Origin: Lachnospiraceae bacterium
GTDB lineage: Bacteria > Bacillota > Clostridia > Lachnospirales > Lachnospiraceae
Assembly (NCBI GenBank): GCA_014804755.1
Contig: JAAUZE010000008.1
Span: 226,109-290,108 of the forward strand
Direction: 5' to 3'
DNA length: 64,000 bases
Under the pieces are notes generated by a model. The model did no database searches. It saw nothing but the letters and a program-made list of their open reading frames with translations, and had not been told where the DNA came from. A program made the translations under genes and the position numbers. This document shows positions 19,050 to 28,363 of this stretch, piece after piece (the stretch's first letter is position 1; every line of letters starts with the position of its first letter).

Positions 19050-19508
19050 CTATGCATTCACGATCGGAACTTTTTTATATCCTCTGCTCTTTTTGATTCG
19101 TTTCACCTGATCTTTGGTGATATCGGAAGCGACAAGAATTTCTTCTCCCGTCATCAAATCCCTTATCCAGAATTCATAGCTGTTATCCGTGGACATGAAT
19201 CCTGTCGGTTTTTTCGCTAAAACATGCTTTGCATAAGGCTCAAAAGCCTGACGGTATCCGTAATTACCGACTGCCATTTCCGCCTTCGCTTCCTTGCTCT
19301 TTAACTCCATACCTCTTCCACATATGGGACACATTTTGAAATAATTTTTCTTTACAGGAAAAAGCGGAATGTATTCCAAATGCGCCCAAACAGTATTTCT
19401 GACATATCCCTTTTGGTATATTCTGTGGCAGACAGGGCATTCCTCTTTCTGCCCGTAGTAGCCTGCAAGCTTTGTAAAAACATGGGTTCCGTAAACAATA
19501 ACTGCCAT
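19050..19508 (-). CDS. Zinc-ribbon protein of unknown function
   Basis: A 152-residue basic protein, not assigned to a named family. It contains two CxxC pairs, ECPVCHR near residue 24 and MCPICGRG near residue 60, that together would form a zinc ribbon, with an aromatic stretch between them (VWAHLEYIPLFPVKKNYFK). The second half has no cysteines and ends KKSRGYKKVPIVNA. There is no signal peptide; a short hydrophobic stretch (YIPLFP) is too short for a membrane helix. The Leu-Glu-Tyr-Ile-Pro-Leu-Phe-Pro pattern resembles zinc-ribbon proteins seen in other Firmicutes. AGAGGA precedes the ATG. Confidence 0.75.
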   Translation of the reverse strand: MAVIVYGTHVFTKLAGYYGQKEECPVCHRIYQKGYVRNTVWAHLEYIPLFPVKKNYFKMCPICGRGMELKSKEAKAEMAVGNYGYRQAFEPYAKHVLAKKPTGFMSTDNSYEFWIRDLMTGEEILVASDITKDQVKRIKKSRGYKKVPIVNA

Positions 19509-19555
19509 AATGTCCTCTTTTCTATATGTAAATTGTTATTTTTATTAACGAACAA

Positions 19556-19585
19556 AGCATATCATGTCTGTCAATTTTCTGTCAA
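19556..19585 (-). promoter_or_regulatory. Putative promoter of the zinc-ribbon gene
   Basis: On the minus strand TTGACA (19585-19580) is followed after 18 bases by TATGCT (19561-19556); a second TTGACA lies within the spacer. Confidence 0.5.
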
Positions 19586-19617
19586 ACAGAATATGGAACG
19601 TCTTGAACAATAAAAAG

Positions 19618-19629
19618 GAACAAATGTTC
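19618..19629. promoter_or_regulatory. LexA (SOS) box upstream of uvrB
   Basis: GAACAAATGTTC, with a following G, fits the Firmicute LexA operator CGAACnnnnGTTCG at 13 of 14 expected positions including arms. It lies 10 bases upstream of the -35 of the uvrB promoter, where a repressor would act. uvrB is a classical SOS gene. Confidence 0.75.
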
Positions 19630-19639
19630 GACAAACAGG

Positions 19640-19668
19640 TAGACAATAAAAAAAAGCTGTGGTATACT
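19640..19668 (+). promoter_or_regulatory. Promoter of uvrB-uvrA
   Basis: TAGACA at 19640-19645 and TATACT at 19663-19668 are 17 bases apart, about 100 bases before the uvrB start codon. Confidence 0.65.
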
Positions 19669-19765
19669 CATAGGACGAGATAGTAGAAATGCGAAAAAAT
19701 GATTAAATAGTGAAGATGAGAACGTAGTAATAGAGTATGGAATGAGTGAGGATCGGAGTACTTTC

Positions 19766-21745
19766 ATGGATCATTTTGAATTGGTATCGGAATACGCGCC
19801 TACCGGCGATCAGCCGCAGGCAATCACGGAGCTGGTGGAAGGATTTAAGCAGGGCAATCAATTCCAGACGCTTCTCGGCGTGACCGGTTCCGGTAAGACC
19901 TTTACAATGGCGAATATCATACAGGCATTGAATAAGCCGACGCTGATCATTGCACATAATAAGACGCTTGCGGGACAGCTTTACGGTGAGTTTAAGGAAT
20001 TTTTCCCGAATAACGCAGTCGAATATTTTGTCTCCTATTATGATTATTACCAGCCGGAGGCATATGTGCCGTCGTCGGATACCTATATCGCAAAGGACTC
20101 TGCCGTAAATGAGGAGATCGACAAGCTGCGCCTGTCCGCGACCGCATCGCTGACCGAGCGGAGGGACGTGATCGTGGTTGCCAGTGTGTCATGTATCTAC
20201 GGTCTGGGAAGTCCGGACGATTATATGGGAATGGTGGTTTCCTTGCGGCCGGGTATGACGAAGGACAGAGATCAGGTCATCCGGGAGCTGATCGATATGC
20301 AGTACGAGCGAAACGATTTAGATCTTGACCGAAGCTGCTTTCGCGTGCATGGCGACGTGCTGGAGATCAATCCTGCGCAGGGTGGGGATGCGCTGATCAG
20401 GGTCGAATTTTTCGGCGATGAGATTGACCGCATTACAGAGGTTGAGCCGCTGACGGGAAAGTCGCTCTCAGTACTGGAGCACGTGATGATCTTCCCTGCT
20501 TCTCATTATGTTGTTGCGCCGGAAAAGATCAGGTGCGCTTGCGACGCAATCGAAGAGGAATTAAAGGAGCGGGTTGTTTTTTTCAAACAGGAGGACAAGC
20601 TGTTAGAGGCGCAGCGCATTGCTGAGCGCACGAATTTTGATGTGGAGATGCTGCGTGAGACGGGGTTCTGTTCCGGCATTGAGAATTATTCAAGACATTT
20701 GAACGGCACGAAGGCGGGGGAGCCGCCGCACTGCCTGATGGACTATTTTAAGGATGATTATCTGATCATCATTGACGAGTCCCATATTACGATCCCGCAG
20801 ATCCGAGGCATGTATGCGGGAGATCGTTCGCGCAAGACAACACTTGTCGATTACGGGTTCCGCCTGCCGTCGGCGCTCGATAATCGGCCGCTGAATTTTG
20901 CGGAGTTCGAGCAGCATATCGATCAGATGCTGTTTGTGTCGGCAACGCCGAATGTCTATGAGCAGGAGCATGAGCTGCTGCGGACAGAGCAGATCATCCG
21001 GCCGACCGGACTTTTAGATCCCGAAGTGTTCGTGCGTCCGATCGAGGGGCAGATCGACGATCTGATCGGTGAGATCCGTAAGGAGACGGAACGAAAAAAC
21101 AAGGTGCTTGTGACGACGCTCACAAAGCGGATGGCGGAAGATCTGACCGAGTATATGAAGGATGTCGGCGTCCGTGTCAAATATCTGCATTCGGATATTG
21201 ATACGCTGGAACGTGCCGAGATCATACGGGACATGCGGCTGGATGTGTTCGACGTGCTTGTCGGCATCAACCTGCTGCGAGAAGGTCTGGATATTCCCGA
21301 GATTTCACTGGTGGCGATTCTGGATGCGGATAAGGAGGGCTTTCTGAGGTCAGAAACCTCATTGATACAGACGATCGGACGTGCGGCGCGTAATTCTGAC
21401 GGACATGTCATTATGTATGCGGATCAGATCACGGAGTCCATGCGCGTAGCAATCGAGGAGACGGAGCGCAGACGCCGTATCCAGCAGAAATATAATGAGG
21501 AGCACGGGATCACGCCGCAGACGATCCGCAAGGCGGTGAGAGATCTGATCAGCATCAGCAAGAAGATCGCCAAGGAGGAAGTGCGCTTCGAGAAGGATCC
21601 CGAATCCATGACAAAGGAAGAATTGGAGAAGCTGATCGCGGCAGTCCAGAAGAAGATGAAGAAAGCAGCAGCGGAGCTTGATTTTGAGACGGCGGCGGAG
21701 CTTCGCGATAAGATGATGGAGCTAAAGAAGCGGCTGGAGGAATAA
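19766..21745 (+). CDS. uvrB: Excinuclease ABC subunit UvrB
   Basis: DNA-damage verification subunit of nucleotide excision repair; it receives DNA from UvrA and recruits UvrC. The 659-residue protein has Walker [14 protein letters not shown], the damage-probing beta hairpin region [20 protein letters not shown], Walker [13 protein letters not shown], helicase motifs ([35 protein letters not shown]) and the C-terminal UVR domain ending [14 protein letters not shown]. Start 19766 has GGAG eight bases upstream and matches the usual N-terminus; 19742 would add eight residues. The gene follows an SOS box and precedes uvrA. Confidence 0.98.
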   Translation: MDHFELVSEYAPTGDQPQAITELVEGFKQGNQFQTLLGVTGSGKTFTMANIIQALNKPTLIIAHNKTLAGQLYGEFKEFFPNNAVEYFVSYYDYYQPEAYVPSSDTYIAKDSAVNEEIDKLRLSATASLTERRDVIVVASVSCIYGLGSPDDYMGMVVSLRPGMTKDRDQVIRELIDMQYERNDLDLDRSCFRVHGDVLEINPAQGGDALIRVEFFGDEIDRITEVEPLTGKSLSVLEHVMIFPASHYVVAPEKIRCACDAIEEELKERVVFFKQEDKLLEAQRIAERTNFDVEMLRETGFCSGIENYSRHLNGTKAGEPPHCLMDYFKDDYLIIIDESHITIPQIRGMYAGDRSRKTTLVDYGFRLPSALDNRPLNFAEFEQHIDQMLFVSATPNVYEQEHELLRTEQIIRPTGLLDPEVFVRPIEGQIDDLIGEIRKETERKNKVLVTTLTKRMAEDLTEYMKDVGVRVKYLHSDIDTLERAEIIRDMRLDVFDVLVGINLLREGLDIPEISLVAILDADKEGFLRSETSLIQTIGRAARNSDGHVIMYADQITESMRVAIEETERRRRIQQKYNEEHGITPQTIRKAVRDLISISKKIAKEEVRFEKDPESMTKEELEKLIAAVQKKMKKAAAELDFETAAELRDKMMELKKRLEE

Positions 21746-21768
21746 CAGAATAAAGGAGTACAGAGAGT

Positions 21769-24651
21769 ATGGCAGCAAAAAAGATGCTTGCACCAACGGA
21801 GTGTATCCGAATCCGGGGAGCAAACGAGCATAATCTGAAACAGATTGACATTGATATTCCGAGAAATCAGCTTGTGGTATTGACGGGGCTTTCCGGCTCC
21901 GGAAAATCATCACTGGCGTTTGATACGATCTATGCGGAAGGACAGCGGCGTTATATGGAGTCATTGTCCTCTTACGCAAGACAGTTTTTGGGGCAGATGG
22001 AAAAGCCGAGTGTGGAAAAGATTGAGGGACTTTCTCCGGCGATCTCGATAGACCAGAAATCGACAAACCGTAACCCGCGTTCGACGGTGGGAACCGTGAC
22101 GGAAATTTATGATTATTTCCGGCTGCTCTACGCACGCATCGGAATTCCGCACTGTCCGGAATGCGGCAGGGAGATCAGGAAGCAGACGGTTGATGAGATG
22201 TGCGACCAGATCATGGGGCTGGCGGAAGGAACAAAAATACAATTGCTTGCACCCGTTGTCCGCGGTAAAAAAGGAGAGCATGCAAAGGTACTTTCGCGCG
22301 CCGCAAGGAGCGGCTATGTGCGCGTGATCTTGGACGGCAGCATGTATGAGCTGTCCGAGGAGATCAAGCTGGATAAAAACATCAAGCACACCATAGAGAT
22401 CGTTGTGGACCGTCTGATCGTAAAGCCGGGGATTGAGAGCAGGCTGACAAGCTCGATCGAGAATACGCTTGAGCTGGCGGAAGGACTGATGGTGGTTGAC
22501 GTGATCGATGGGGAGCCGCTTCAGTTCAGCCAGAGCTTTGCCTGCCCGGATTGTGGAATCAGCATTGAGGAGATCGAGCCGAGGAGCTTTTCTTTCAATA
22601 ATCCGTTCGGTGCCTGTCCGGACTGCTTCGGACTCGGCTACAAGATGGAGTTTGATCCCGAACTGATGATACCGGATAAAACCTTAAGCCTGAATCAGGG
22701 TGCGATCGTTGCAATGGGCTGGCAGTCAAGCTCGGATGAGGGAAGCTTTACCCACGCGCTGCTTAGCGCATTGGCAAAGGAATATCATTTTTCTTTGGAC
22801 ACACCGTTTGAAGAGCTTTCGGACGAGATTCAGAATGTCATTATTTCCGGCACAAGCGGGCGCCAGGTAAAAGTGCATTATAAAGGACAGCGCGGGGAGG
22901 GCGTGTATCCGGTCGCGTTTGAAGGGCTGATTCAGAATATGCAGAAGCGTTATCGCGAGACCGGTTCGGATTTGATGAAGCAGGAGTACGAGACGTTCAT
23001 GAAGATCACGCCCTGCAAGCTTTGCAAGGGTATGCGGTTAAAAAAGACGTCGCTTGCAGTGACGGTCTGCGACAAAAACATTTATGAGATCACATCCCTA
23101 TCCATCAAAACGCTGTCGGCATTTCTTGAAACGCTGGAACTGACAAGGCAGCAACAGCTGATCGGAGATCAGATCCTGAAAGAGATCCGGGCGCGCGTGC
23201 GGTTTCTGGTCGATGTGGGGCTGGAATACTTAAGTCTTTCCAGAGCAACGGCAAGCTTATCGGGCGGCGAGGCGCAGCGGATCCGGCTGGCAACGCAGAT
23301 CGGTTCGGGGCTTGTCGGCGTATGCTATATTTTGGATGAGCCGAGCATCGGTCTGCATCAGCGCGATAACGATAAGCTGCTCGCCACATTGAAGCGGCTG
23401 CGTGATCTTGGCAATTCGGTGCTCGTTGTGGAGCATGACGAAGATACGATGCTTGAGGCGGATTATATTGTGGACATTGGTCCGGGTGCGGGCGAGCACG
23501 GGGGCGAGGTCGTAGCGCAGGGAACGGCGGAGCAGATCATGAAGGTGAAGGAATCCGTAACGGGACAGTATTTAAGCGGCGCAAAACGGATCCCCGTACC
23601 TGAGACAAGAAGAAAACCGACCGGTTTTCTGACTGTCAAGGGCGCAAGAGAGCATAACCTGAAAAATATCGACGTGGATTTTCCGCTCGGCGTATTTACC
23701 TGCGTCACGGGCGTTTCCGGTTCGGGAAAGAGTTCGCTGGTCAATGAAATTCTATATAAGCATCTGGCAAAGAAGCTGAACCGGGCGAGAACGGTTGCCG
23801 GTGCGCATGACACGATCCTTCATGTGGATAAGCTCGATAAGGTCATCAATATCGACCAGTCGCCGATCGGGCGGACACCGCGCTCCAATCCGGCGACCTA
23901 TACGGGGGTGTTCGATCAGATCCGTGATCTGTTTGCCGGCACAACGGATGCAAAGGCGCGCGGCTACAGCAAGGGACGATTCAGCTTTAACGTGAAAGGC
24001 GGGCGCTGCGAGGCGTGCAGCGGAGACGGTATCATCAAAATTGAAATGCACTTTCTTCCCGACGTGTATGTACCGTGCGAGGTCTGTGGAGGAAAACGCT
24101 ATAATAGAGAAACACTGGATGTGAAATATAAAGGAAAGAGCATTTATGACGTGCTGGATATGACGGTGGAGGAAGCGGTGCGCTTCTTTGAAAACGTACC
24201 ATCCATCCGAAGAAAGATCGAGACACTTTATGATGTCGGTCTCTCCTATATTCGATTGGGACAGCCTTCCACAACATTATCAGGCGGCGAGGCGCAGCGG
24301 ATCAAGCTTGCGACGGAGCTTTCTAAGCGGGATACGGGGCACACCATCTATATTATGGATGAACCGACGACGGGGCTGCATTTCGCGGATGTGCATAAGC
24401 TGGTGGATATCCTGCACCGCCTTGCGGACGGCGGCAATACCGTGGTCGTGATCGAGCACAATCTGGATGTGATCAAGACAGCCGACTATATCATTGATAT
24501 GGGTCCGGAGGGCGGAGACGGCGGCGGAACGGTGATCGCAAGGGGAACGCCGGAACAGGTTGCGCAGACGGAAGGCTCTTATACGGGAACCTATGTCCGG
24601 AAAATGTTGGAAAGGGAAAATCACAGAAAAACGCAAAAAAGCACGGATTGA
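21769..24651 (+). CDS. uvrA: Excinuclease ABC subunit UvrA
   Basis: Damage-recognition ATPase of nucleotide excision repair, an ABC-type dimer. At 960 residues it has two nucleotide-binding domains with Walker [17 protein letters not shown] and [16 protein letters not shown], two LSGGEAQRI signatures, and zinc modules including CPECG and CEACSGDG with CEVCGG. The C-terminus [14 protein letters not shown] is typical. It lies 23 bases after uvrB with AAAGGAG before the ATG, so the two form an SOS operon. Confidence 0.98.
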   Translation: MAAKKMLAPTECIRIRGANEHNLKQIDIDIPRNQLVVLTGLSGSGKSSLAFDTIYAEGQRRYMESLSSYARQFLGQMEKPSVEKIEGLSPAISIDQKSTNRNPRSTVGTVTEIYDYFRLLYARIGIPHCPECGREIRKQTVDEMCDQIMGLAEGTKIQLLAPVVRGKKGEHAKVLSRAARSGYVRVILDGSMYELSEEIKLDKNIKHTIEIVVDRLIVKPGIESRLTSSIENTLELAEGLMVVDVIDGEPLQFSQSFACPDCGISIEEIEPRSFSFNNPFGACPDCFGLGYKMEFDPELMIPDKTLSLNQGAIVAMGWQSSSDEGSFTHALLSALAKEYHFSLDTPFEELSDEIQNVIISGTSGRQVKVHYKGQRGEGVYPVAFEGLIQNMQKRYRETGSDLMKQEYETFMKITPCKLCKGMRLKKTSLAVTVCDKNIYEITSLSIKTLSAFLETLELTRQQQLIGDQILKEIRARVRFLVDVGLEYLSLSRATASLSGGEAQRIRLATQIGSGLVGVCYILDEPSIGLHQRDNDKLLATLKRLRDLGNSVLVVEHDEDTMLEADYIVDIGPGAGEHGGEVVAQGTAEQIMKVKESVTGQYLSGAKRIPVPETRRKPTGFLTVKGAREHNLKNIDVDFPLGVFTCVTGVSGSGKSSLVNEILYKHLAKKLNRARTVAGAHDTILHVDKLDKVINIDQSPIGRTPRSNPATYTGVFDQIRDLFAGTTDAKARGYSKGRFSFNVKGGRCEACSGDGIIKIEMHFLPDVYVPCEVCGGKRYNRETLDVKYKGKSIYDVLDMTVEEAVRFFENVPSIRRKIETLYDVGLSYIRLGQPSTTLSGGEAQRIKLATELSKRDTGHTIYIMDEPTTGLHFADVHKLVDILHRLADGGNTVVVIEHNLDVIKTADYIIDMGPEGGDGGGTVIARGTPEQVAQTEGSYTGTYVRKMLERENHRKTQKSTD

Positions 24652-24979
24652 CCTTTATTTTTATCGGAAAACAGCCGATAACATACCTAGATGCATGGAG
24701 GCACGGATACGCAAGGCGGACGGAACCGCTTTACGTAGCGTGCTTTCTTTGTTGGAAAAAAAGAAACAGGTAACGGTTCTGTCCGTGCCCGGATCAAAAA
24801 ATTTTTATGAAGTTTTTGGAAACCCCCTTTGAAAATGCGTTCTTATGGGTTATAATGGCTTCGTATGTTTAATTTTTACGGTAGATGGCAATGCTGAAAG
24901 TAGATTTTGCCATTCGGTCATGCATATAAGAAGCATTCACATAGAAATAGAGGAGAGCGTTGAGAAAGGGGTTTGGAGC
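24652..24979. other. Intergenic region between uvrA and mbl (328 bases)
   Basis: No supported gene. A 45-codon frame at about 24693-24830 has no ribosome-binding spacing or recognisable similarity. A short stem TATCGG / CCGATA near 24664-24681 follows uvrA but lacks a T-tract. The second half holds the mbl promoter and a roughly 120-base leader. Confidence 0.5.
24828..24856 (+). promoter_or_regulatory. Promoter of the mbl-flagellar rod unit
   Basis: TTTGAA at 24828-24833 (or TTGAAA one base on) and a consensus TATAAT at 24851-24856 are separated by 17 (16) bases. The leader to the mbl start is about 120 bases. Confidence 0.65.
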
Positions 24980-25975
24980 ATGCAGTACACGGATATCGGA
25001 ATTGACTTGGGAACTGCGAGTATTCTTGTCTATATCAGGGGAAAGGGCGTTGTATTAAAGGAGCCGTCCGTTGTTGCATTTGACAGGGATACGAATAAGA
25101 TAAAGGCAATCGGTGAGGATGCGCGTCTGATGTTGGGAAGGACGCCGGGAAATATCGTTGCGGTCAGACCGTTAAGACAGGGTGTTATTTCGGACTATAC
25201 CGTCACCGAGAAAATGATGAAGTATTTTATCCAGAAAGCGCTCGGAAGAAGAACCTTCCGTAAGCCGCGCATTGCGGTGTGCGTGCCGAGCGGCGTGACT
25301 GAGGTAGAGAAGAAAGCGGTTGAGGACGCAACGTATCAGGCGGGCGCGAGGGAGGTTTCCATCATTGAGGAGCCGATCGCGGCGGCAATCGGCGCCGGCA
25401 TTGACATCAGCAAGCCGTGCGGTAATATGATCGTTGATATTGGAGGCGGAACGTCGGATATTGCAGTGATCTCCCTCGGAGGTACGGTTGTCAGCGCATC
25501 CATTAAGGTTGCGGGCGATGATTTTGATGAAGCGATCGTGCGCTATATGCGTAAAAAGCATAATCTTTTGATCGGCGAGAGAACGGCGGAGGACATCAAG
25601 ATCAAGATCGGTACGGCGTTTAAGCGTCCGGAAGTAGATTATATGGAAGTTCGTGGGCGAAATTTGGTGACAGGTCTGCCGCGTACCGTCAAGGTTTCCT
25701 CGGAGGAGACAGAGGAGGCACTTAGGGAGACGACTTCGCAGATCATTGAGATCATACACAGCGTGCTTGAGAAAACGCCGCCTGAGCTTGCGGCGGATAT
25801 TGCGGATCGTGGTATCGTATTAACCGGAGGCGGGAGCCTGCTGCGCGGACTGGAGGATCTGATCGCCAACAAGACGGGGATCAATACAATGACGGCGGAG
25901 GAGCCGATGACAGCGGTTGCGATCGGAACCGGACGCTATGTAGAGTTCCTTGCAGGCTATCATGAGGAAAGCTAA
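24980..25975 (+). CDS. mbl: Rod-shape determining protein Mbl/MreB family
   Basis: Actin-like ATPase that polymerises under the membrane and guides peptidoglycan synthesis. The 331-residue protein has actin-fold motifs: DIGIDLGTASILVYIRGKG (phosphate 1), VRPLRQGVISDYTVTEKM, IIEEPIAAAIGAGIDIS, MIVDIGGGTSDIAVISLGG (phosphate 2) and GIVLTGGGSLLRGLEDLI. In Bacillus mbl is followed by flhO and flhP, the same order as here, so Mbl is preferred to MreB. The start at 24980 removes a non-homologous upstream extension; AAAGGGG lies about nine bases before it. Confidence 0.92.
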   Translation: MQYTDIGIDLGTASILVYIRGKGVVLKEPSVVAFDRDTNKIKAIGEDARLMLGRTPGNIVAVRPLRQGVISDYTVTEKMMKYFIQKALGRRTFRKPRIAVCVPSGVTEVEKKAVEDATYQAGAREVSIIEEPIAAAIGAGIDISKPCGNMIVDIGGGTSDIAVISLGGTVVSASIKVAGDDFDEAIVRYMRKKHNLLIGERTAEDIKIKIGTAFKRPEVDYMEVRGRNLVTGLPRTVKVSSEETEEALRETTSQIIEIIHSVLEKTPPELAADIADRGIVLTGGGSLLRGLEDLIANKTGINTMTAEEPMTAVAIGTGRYVEFLAGYHEES

Positions 25976-26032
25976 GAAAAGGTTCATTCAGGATAAAGGG
26001 AAACACGAAAAGGAACGGGTAAGGAGGCAGAC

Positions 26033-26818
26033 ATGCTCAGAGGATTATATACGGCCTATACCGGAATGGTAAACCAGCAGAAACGTCTGGATACGATGAC
26101 GAATAACCTTGCGAATGTCAATACGGTCGGTTTTAAGAAGGAAGGCGCGACAAACGAGGCGTTTTCCGACGTGCTCGCATATCGTCTCAAGGATGTGACG
26201 ACGCCGGGGAACGGCCGTTATATCGGACAGATGAATCTTGGCGTAAAAATCGGTGAAAATTACACGGATTGGTCGCAGGGCGCGTTCCGTAACACCGATA
26301 ATACATATGATCTTGCCTTAAGCGGCAGCGGATTTTTCAGTATTGAGTTTACAAATAAAAATGACGAGACGATGACGCTTTATACGCGTGACGGCGGTTT
26401 TACCGTGAATACGGCAGGGTATCTTGTCAATGACAACGGCGATTATGTGCTCGGCAGAGCAGCGAACGGCGGTTTGGAACGGATTCAGCTTGACCCGACG
26501 AAGGATACGTACATCGATCAGACCGGTGGTATCTATCAGGATGACGAACTGATGGCGACGCTCCAGATCACGGATTTTGCCGACTATGATTATTTGGCTA
26601 AGTATGGTGAGAATTATTACCGCGCGATCGAGGGGGCAGAATTGCAGGATGCGAACGCGAGAGTCCATTCGGGATATTTAGAGCAGTCCAATGTGGAAAG
26701 CGTTCAGGAAATGGTAAATATGATCACGATCCAGCGGAATTATGAGGCGAACCAAAAGGTGATCACAACGCTCGACCGTTCGCTCGATATTGCGGTTAAC
26801 CAGATCGGCAAGGTATAA
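26033..26818 (+). CDS. Flagellar basal-body rod protein, FlgG/FlhO-like
   Basis: Component of the flagellar rod, exported through the flagellar type III apparatus. The 261-residue protein has the N-terminal rod signature LRGLYTAYTGMVNQQKRLDT with MTNNLANVNTVGFKKEGA, the central FlgG-type D1 domain (GFFSIEFT, YTRDGGFTVNTAGYLVN) and the C-terminal helix MVNMITIQRNYEANQKVITT. Position after mbl corresponds to flhO of Bacillus; FlgF is the enterobacterial counterpart. AAGGAGG precedes the ATG at good distance. Confidence 0.9.
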   Translation: MLRGLYTAYTGMVNQQKRLDTMTNNLANVNTVGFKKEGATNEAFSDVLAYRLKDVTTPGNGRYIGQMNLGVKIGENYTDWSQGAFRNTDNTYDLALSGSGFFSIEFTNKNDETMTLYTRDGGFTVNTAGYLVNDNGDYVLGRAANGGLERIQLDPTKDTYIDQTGGIYQDDELMATLQITDFADYDYLAKYGENYYRAIEGAELQDANARVHSGYLEQSNVESVQEMVNMITIQRNYEANQKVITTLDRSLDIAVNQIGKV

Positions 26819-26887
26819 GATAATGGTTCATGTCCTTGGACATGATACCCGCCCGGACGGGCATGCAAATAGTAGGAGGAAATTATC

Positions 26888-27703
26888 ATGGTACGTTCTT
26901 TATGGTCGGCAGCAACGGGCATGATCGCCCAGCAGCTGAATGTGGACACGATCGCACATAACCTTTCCAATGTGAATACGACGGGTTATAAGACGGATGT
27001 GGCGGAGTTTCAGTCCCTTCTGTATCAGACACTTCAAACGCGGACAACTTCCGCAAACGGTGAGGAGAAGCCGGGAAGCGCGCAGGTTGGTCTGGGTGTG
27101 CGCAATTCATCCATCAGTTCCATTTTCACGCAGGGTGAGATGAGAGAATCGACGAGCCCTACGGCGTTTGCGATTGAGGGAGAGGGCTTTTTCTCCATTC
27201 GTGGGCTGGACGGCGGCACCTATTATACAAGGAACGGTAATTTCTTTATTTCGGAAGGAAATGATGGGCTGACACTCTGTACGGCAGAGGGTTATCCGGT
27301 ATTGGATACGGAAGGGAACGAGATCGTGTTCGATCCGGATATGATCGTGAGCAAGATCACGATCACCGATCAGGGTAGCTTCTGCTATCCGGACGAGACA
27401 AACAATCCGCGTGAACTCGGAATGACGATCGGCGTATACCAGTTCAATAATCCGACAGGTCTGTATAAGACGGACGGCGGATATTATCAGGAGACGGCGG
27501 CAAGCGGAGAAGCGATGAACGAGGCGGAAAACGACGCGCTGAAAAAGAGCAAGATCGTTCAGGGCTACTTGGAGGCATCCAATGTCAAGGTCGTAGATGA
27601 GATGGTGAATCTGATCATCGCGCAGCGTGCCTATGAGATGAATTCCAAGGCAATCACAACGACGGATGAAATGATGCAGATGGCAAATCAGTTAAAGAGC
27701 TAA
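26888..27703 (+). CDS. flgG: Flagellar basal-body rod protein FlgG
   Basis: Distal rod protein of 271 residues. It begins MVRSLWSAATGMIAQQLNVD and continues IAHNLSNVNTTGYKTDVAEF, the standard FlgG start, has GEGFFSIRGLDGGTYYTRNG and ends with VDEMVNLIIAQRAYEMNSKA plus TTDEMMQMANQL. It is the positional equivalent of flhP in the mbl-flhO-flhP cluster of Bacillus. TAGGAGG lies ahead of the ATG. Two small hairpins (TCATGTCC/GGACATGA and a GCCCG/CGGGC stem) occupy the 69-base gap before it. Confidence 0.92.
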   Translation: MVRSLWSAATGMIAQQLNVDTIAHNLSNVNTTGYKTDVAEFQSLLYQTLQTRTTSANGEEKPGSAQVGLGVRNSSISSIFTQGEMRESTSPTAFAIEGEGFFSIRGLDGGTYYTRNGNFFISEGNDGLTLCTAEGYPVLDTEGNEIVFDPDMIVSKITITDQGSFCYPDETNNPRELGMTIGVYQFNNPTGLYKTDGGYYQETAASGEAMNEAENDALKKSKIVQGYLEASNVKVVDEMVNLIIAQRAYEMNSKAITTTDEMMQMANQLKS

Positions 27704-27705
27704 TC

Positions 27706-27770
27706 GTGTGAGAAGTACTTCTAAAGCTCGCGCCAATGGGCGCTTTGCTAAGAAGTACTAAATCTCACAC
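27706..27770 (+). repeat. Long imperfect inverted repeat inside the flagellar operon
   Basis: GTGTGAGA (27706-27713) pairs with TCTCACAC (27763-27770); inside this AGTACTTCT pairs with AGAAGTACT and GCGCC with GGGCGC. It is followed at 27810-27828 by a second perfect hairpin GATTCCGC-GAA-GCGGAATC. Neither has a T-tract. Confidence 0.6.
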
Positions 27771-27849
27771 AGGAGAATGCAAGGCGATAAATTCGCCGCA
27801 CAGATTTGAGATTCCGCGAAGCGGAATCGGTAGAAAAGGGGACTTACCT

Positions 27850-28215
27850 ATGGATATGAGCGGTCTTACACTGGGATATAATGATTATCTGAGCATGGCG
27901 AAGGATGTTTCGGCGACGAAGACGGAAAATGCGGCAAACGCAATAAGTAAGGATTCGACGGACGAAGAACTGATGAGCGCCTGCAAGCAGTTTGAATCCT
28001 ATCTGCTGGAACAGGTATTTAAGGAAATGCAAAAGACGATTTCCTTTGATGACGATGAGAAGTCATCTTCTATCGGATTTTCCATGGGGGGAGACGACAG
28101 TCTGACGGAATACTTTAAGGAGCAGGCGATCGCCACCCTTGCGTCTGATTCCACTGAGAAGAGCGGTCTGGGAATCGCGCAGATGCTGTACGAGGCGATG
28201 AAGCGTGGACAGTAA
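27850..28215 (+). CDS. FlgJ-like rod-binding protein
   Basis: A 121-residue protein matching the N-terminal rod-binding (rod cap) domain of FlgJ: DEELMSACKQFESYLLEQVF followed by KEMQKTI, and a C-terminal DSLTEYFKEQAIATLASD with GLGIAQMLYEAM. The muramidase domain found in enterobacterial FlgJ is absent, as in most Firmicutes. Its role would be assembly of the flagellar rod through the cell wall. The start at 27850 is set by AAAAGGGG upstream; the longer open frame upstream runs through the palindromic repeats and is not coding. Confidence 0.88.
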   Translation: MDMSGLTLGYNDYLSMAKDVSATKTENAANAISKDSTDEELMSACKQFESYLLEQVFKEMQKTISFDDDEKSSSIGFSMGGDDSLTEYFKEQAIATLASDSTEKSGLGIAQMLYEAMKRGQ

Positions 28216-28282
28216 CGCTGTCGGCTTACGGCGGACCGGTAAGTATATTTGCATTGAAAAGTAAAAGAACAACCGGATAGAG

Positions 28283-28310
28283 AAAGGCTGCTTACTGAAG
28301 CAGCCTTTTT
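28283..28310 (+). terminator. Rho-independent terminator after the flagellar rod unit
   Basis: Perfect 11-bp stem AAAGGCTGCTT (28283-28293) with AAGCAGCCTTT (28298-28308), four-base loop, then TT. Confidence 0.85.
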
Positions 28311-28363
28311 GCGCGCATCGGGGTTGTTTGCGCCGCAGGCAGGTCTGCGGTATGGGGGATATC

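Noticed and set aside
24560-24832. Open frame of 90 codons at the uvrA 3' end
   Set aside because: It mostly overlaps uvrA in another frame, has no suitable ribosome-binding site and its end coincides with the mbl promoter.
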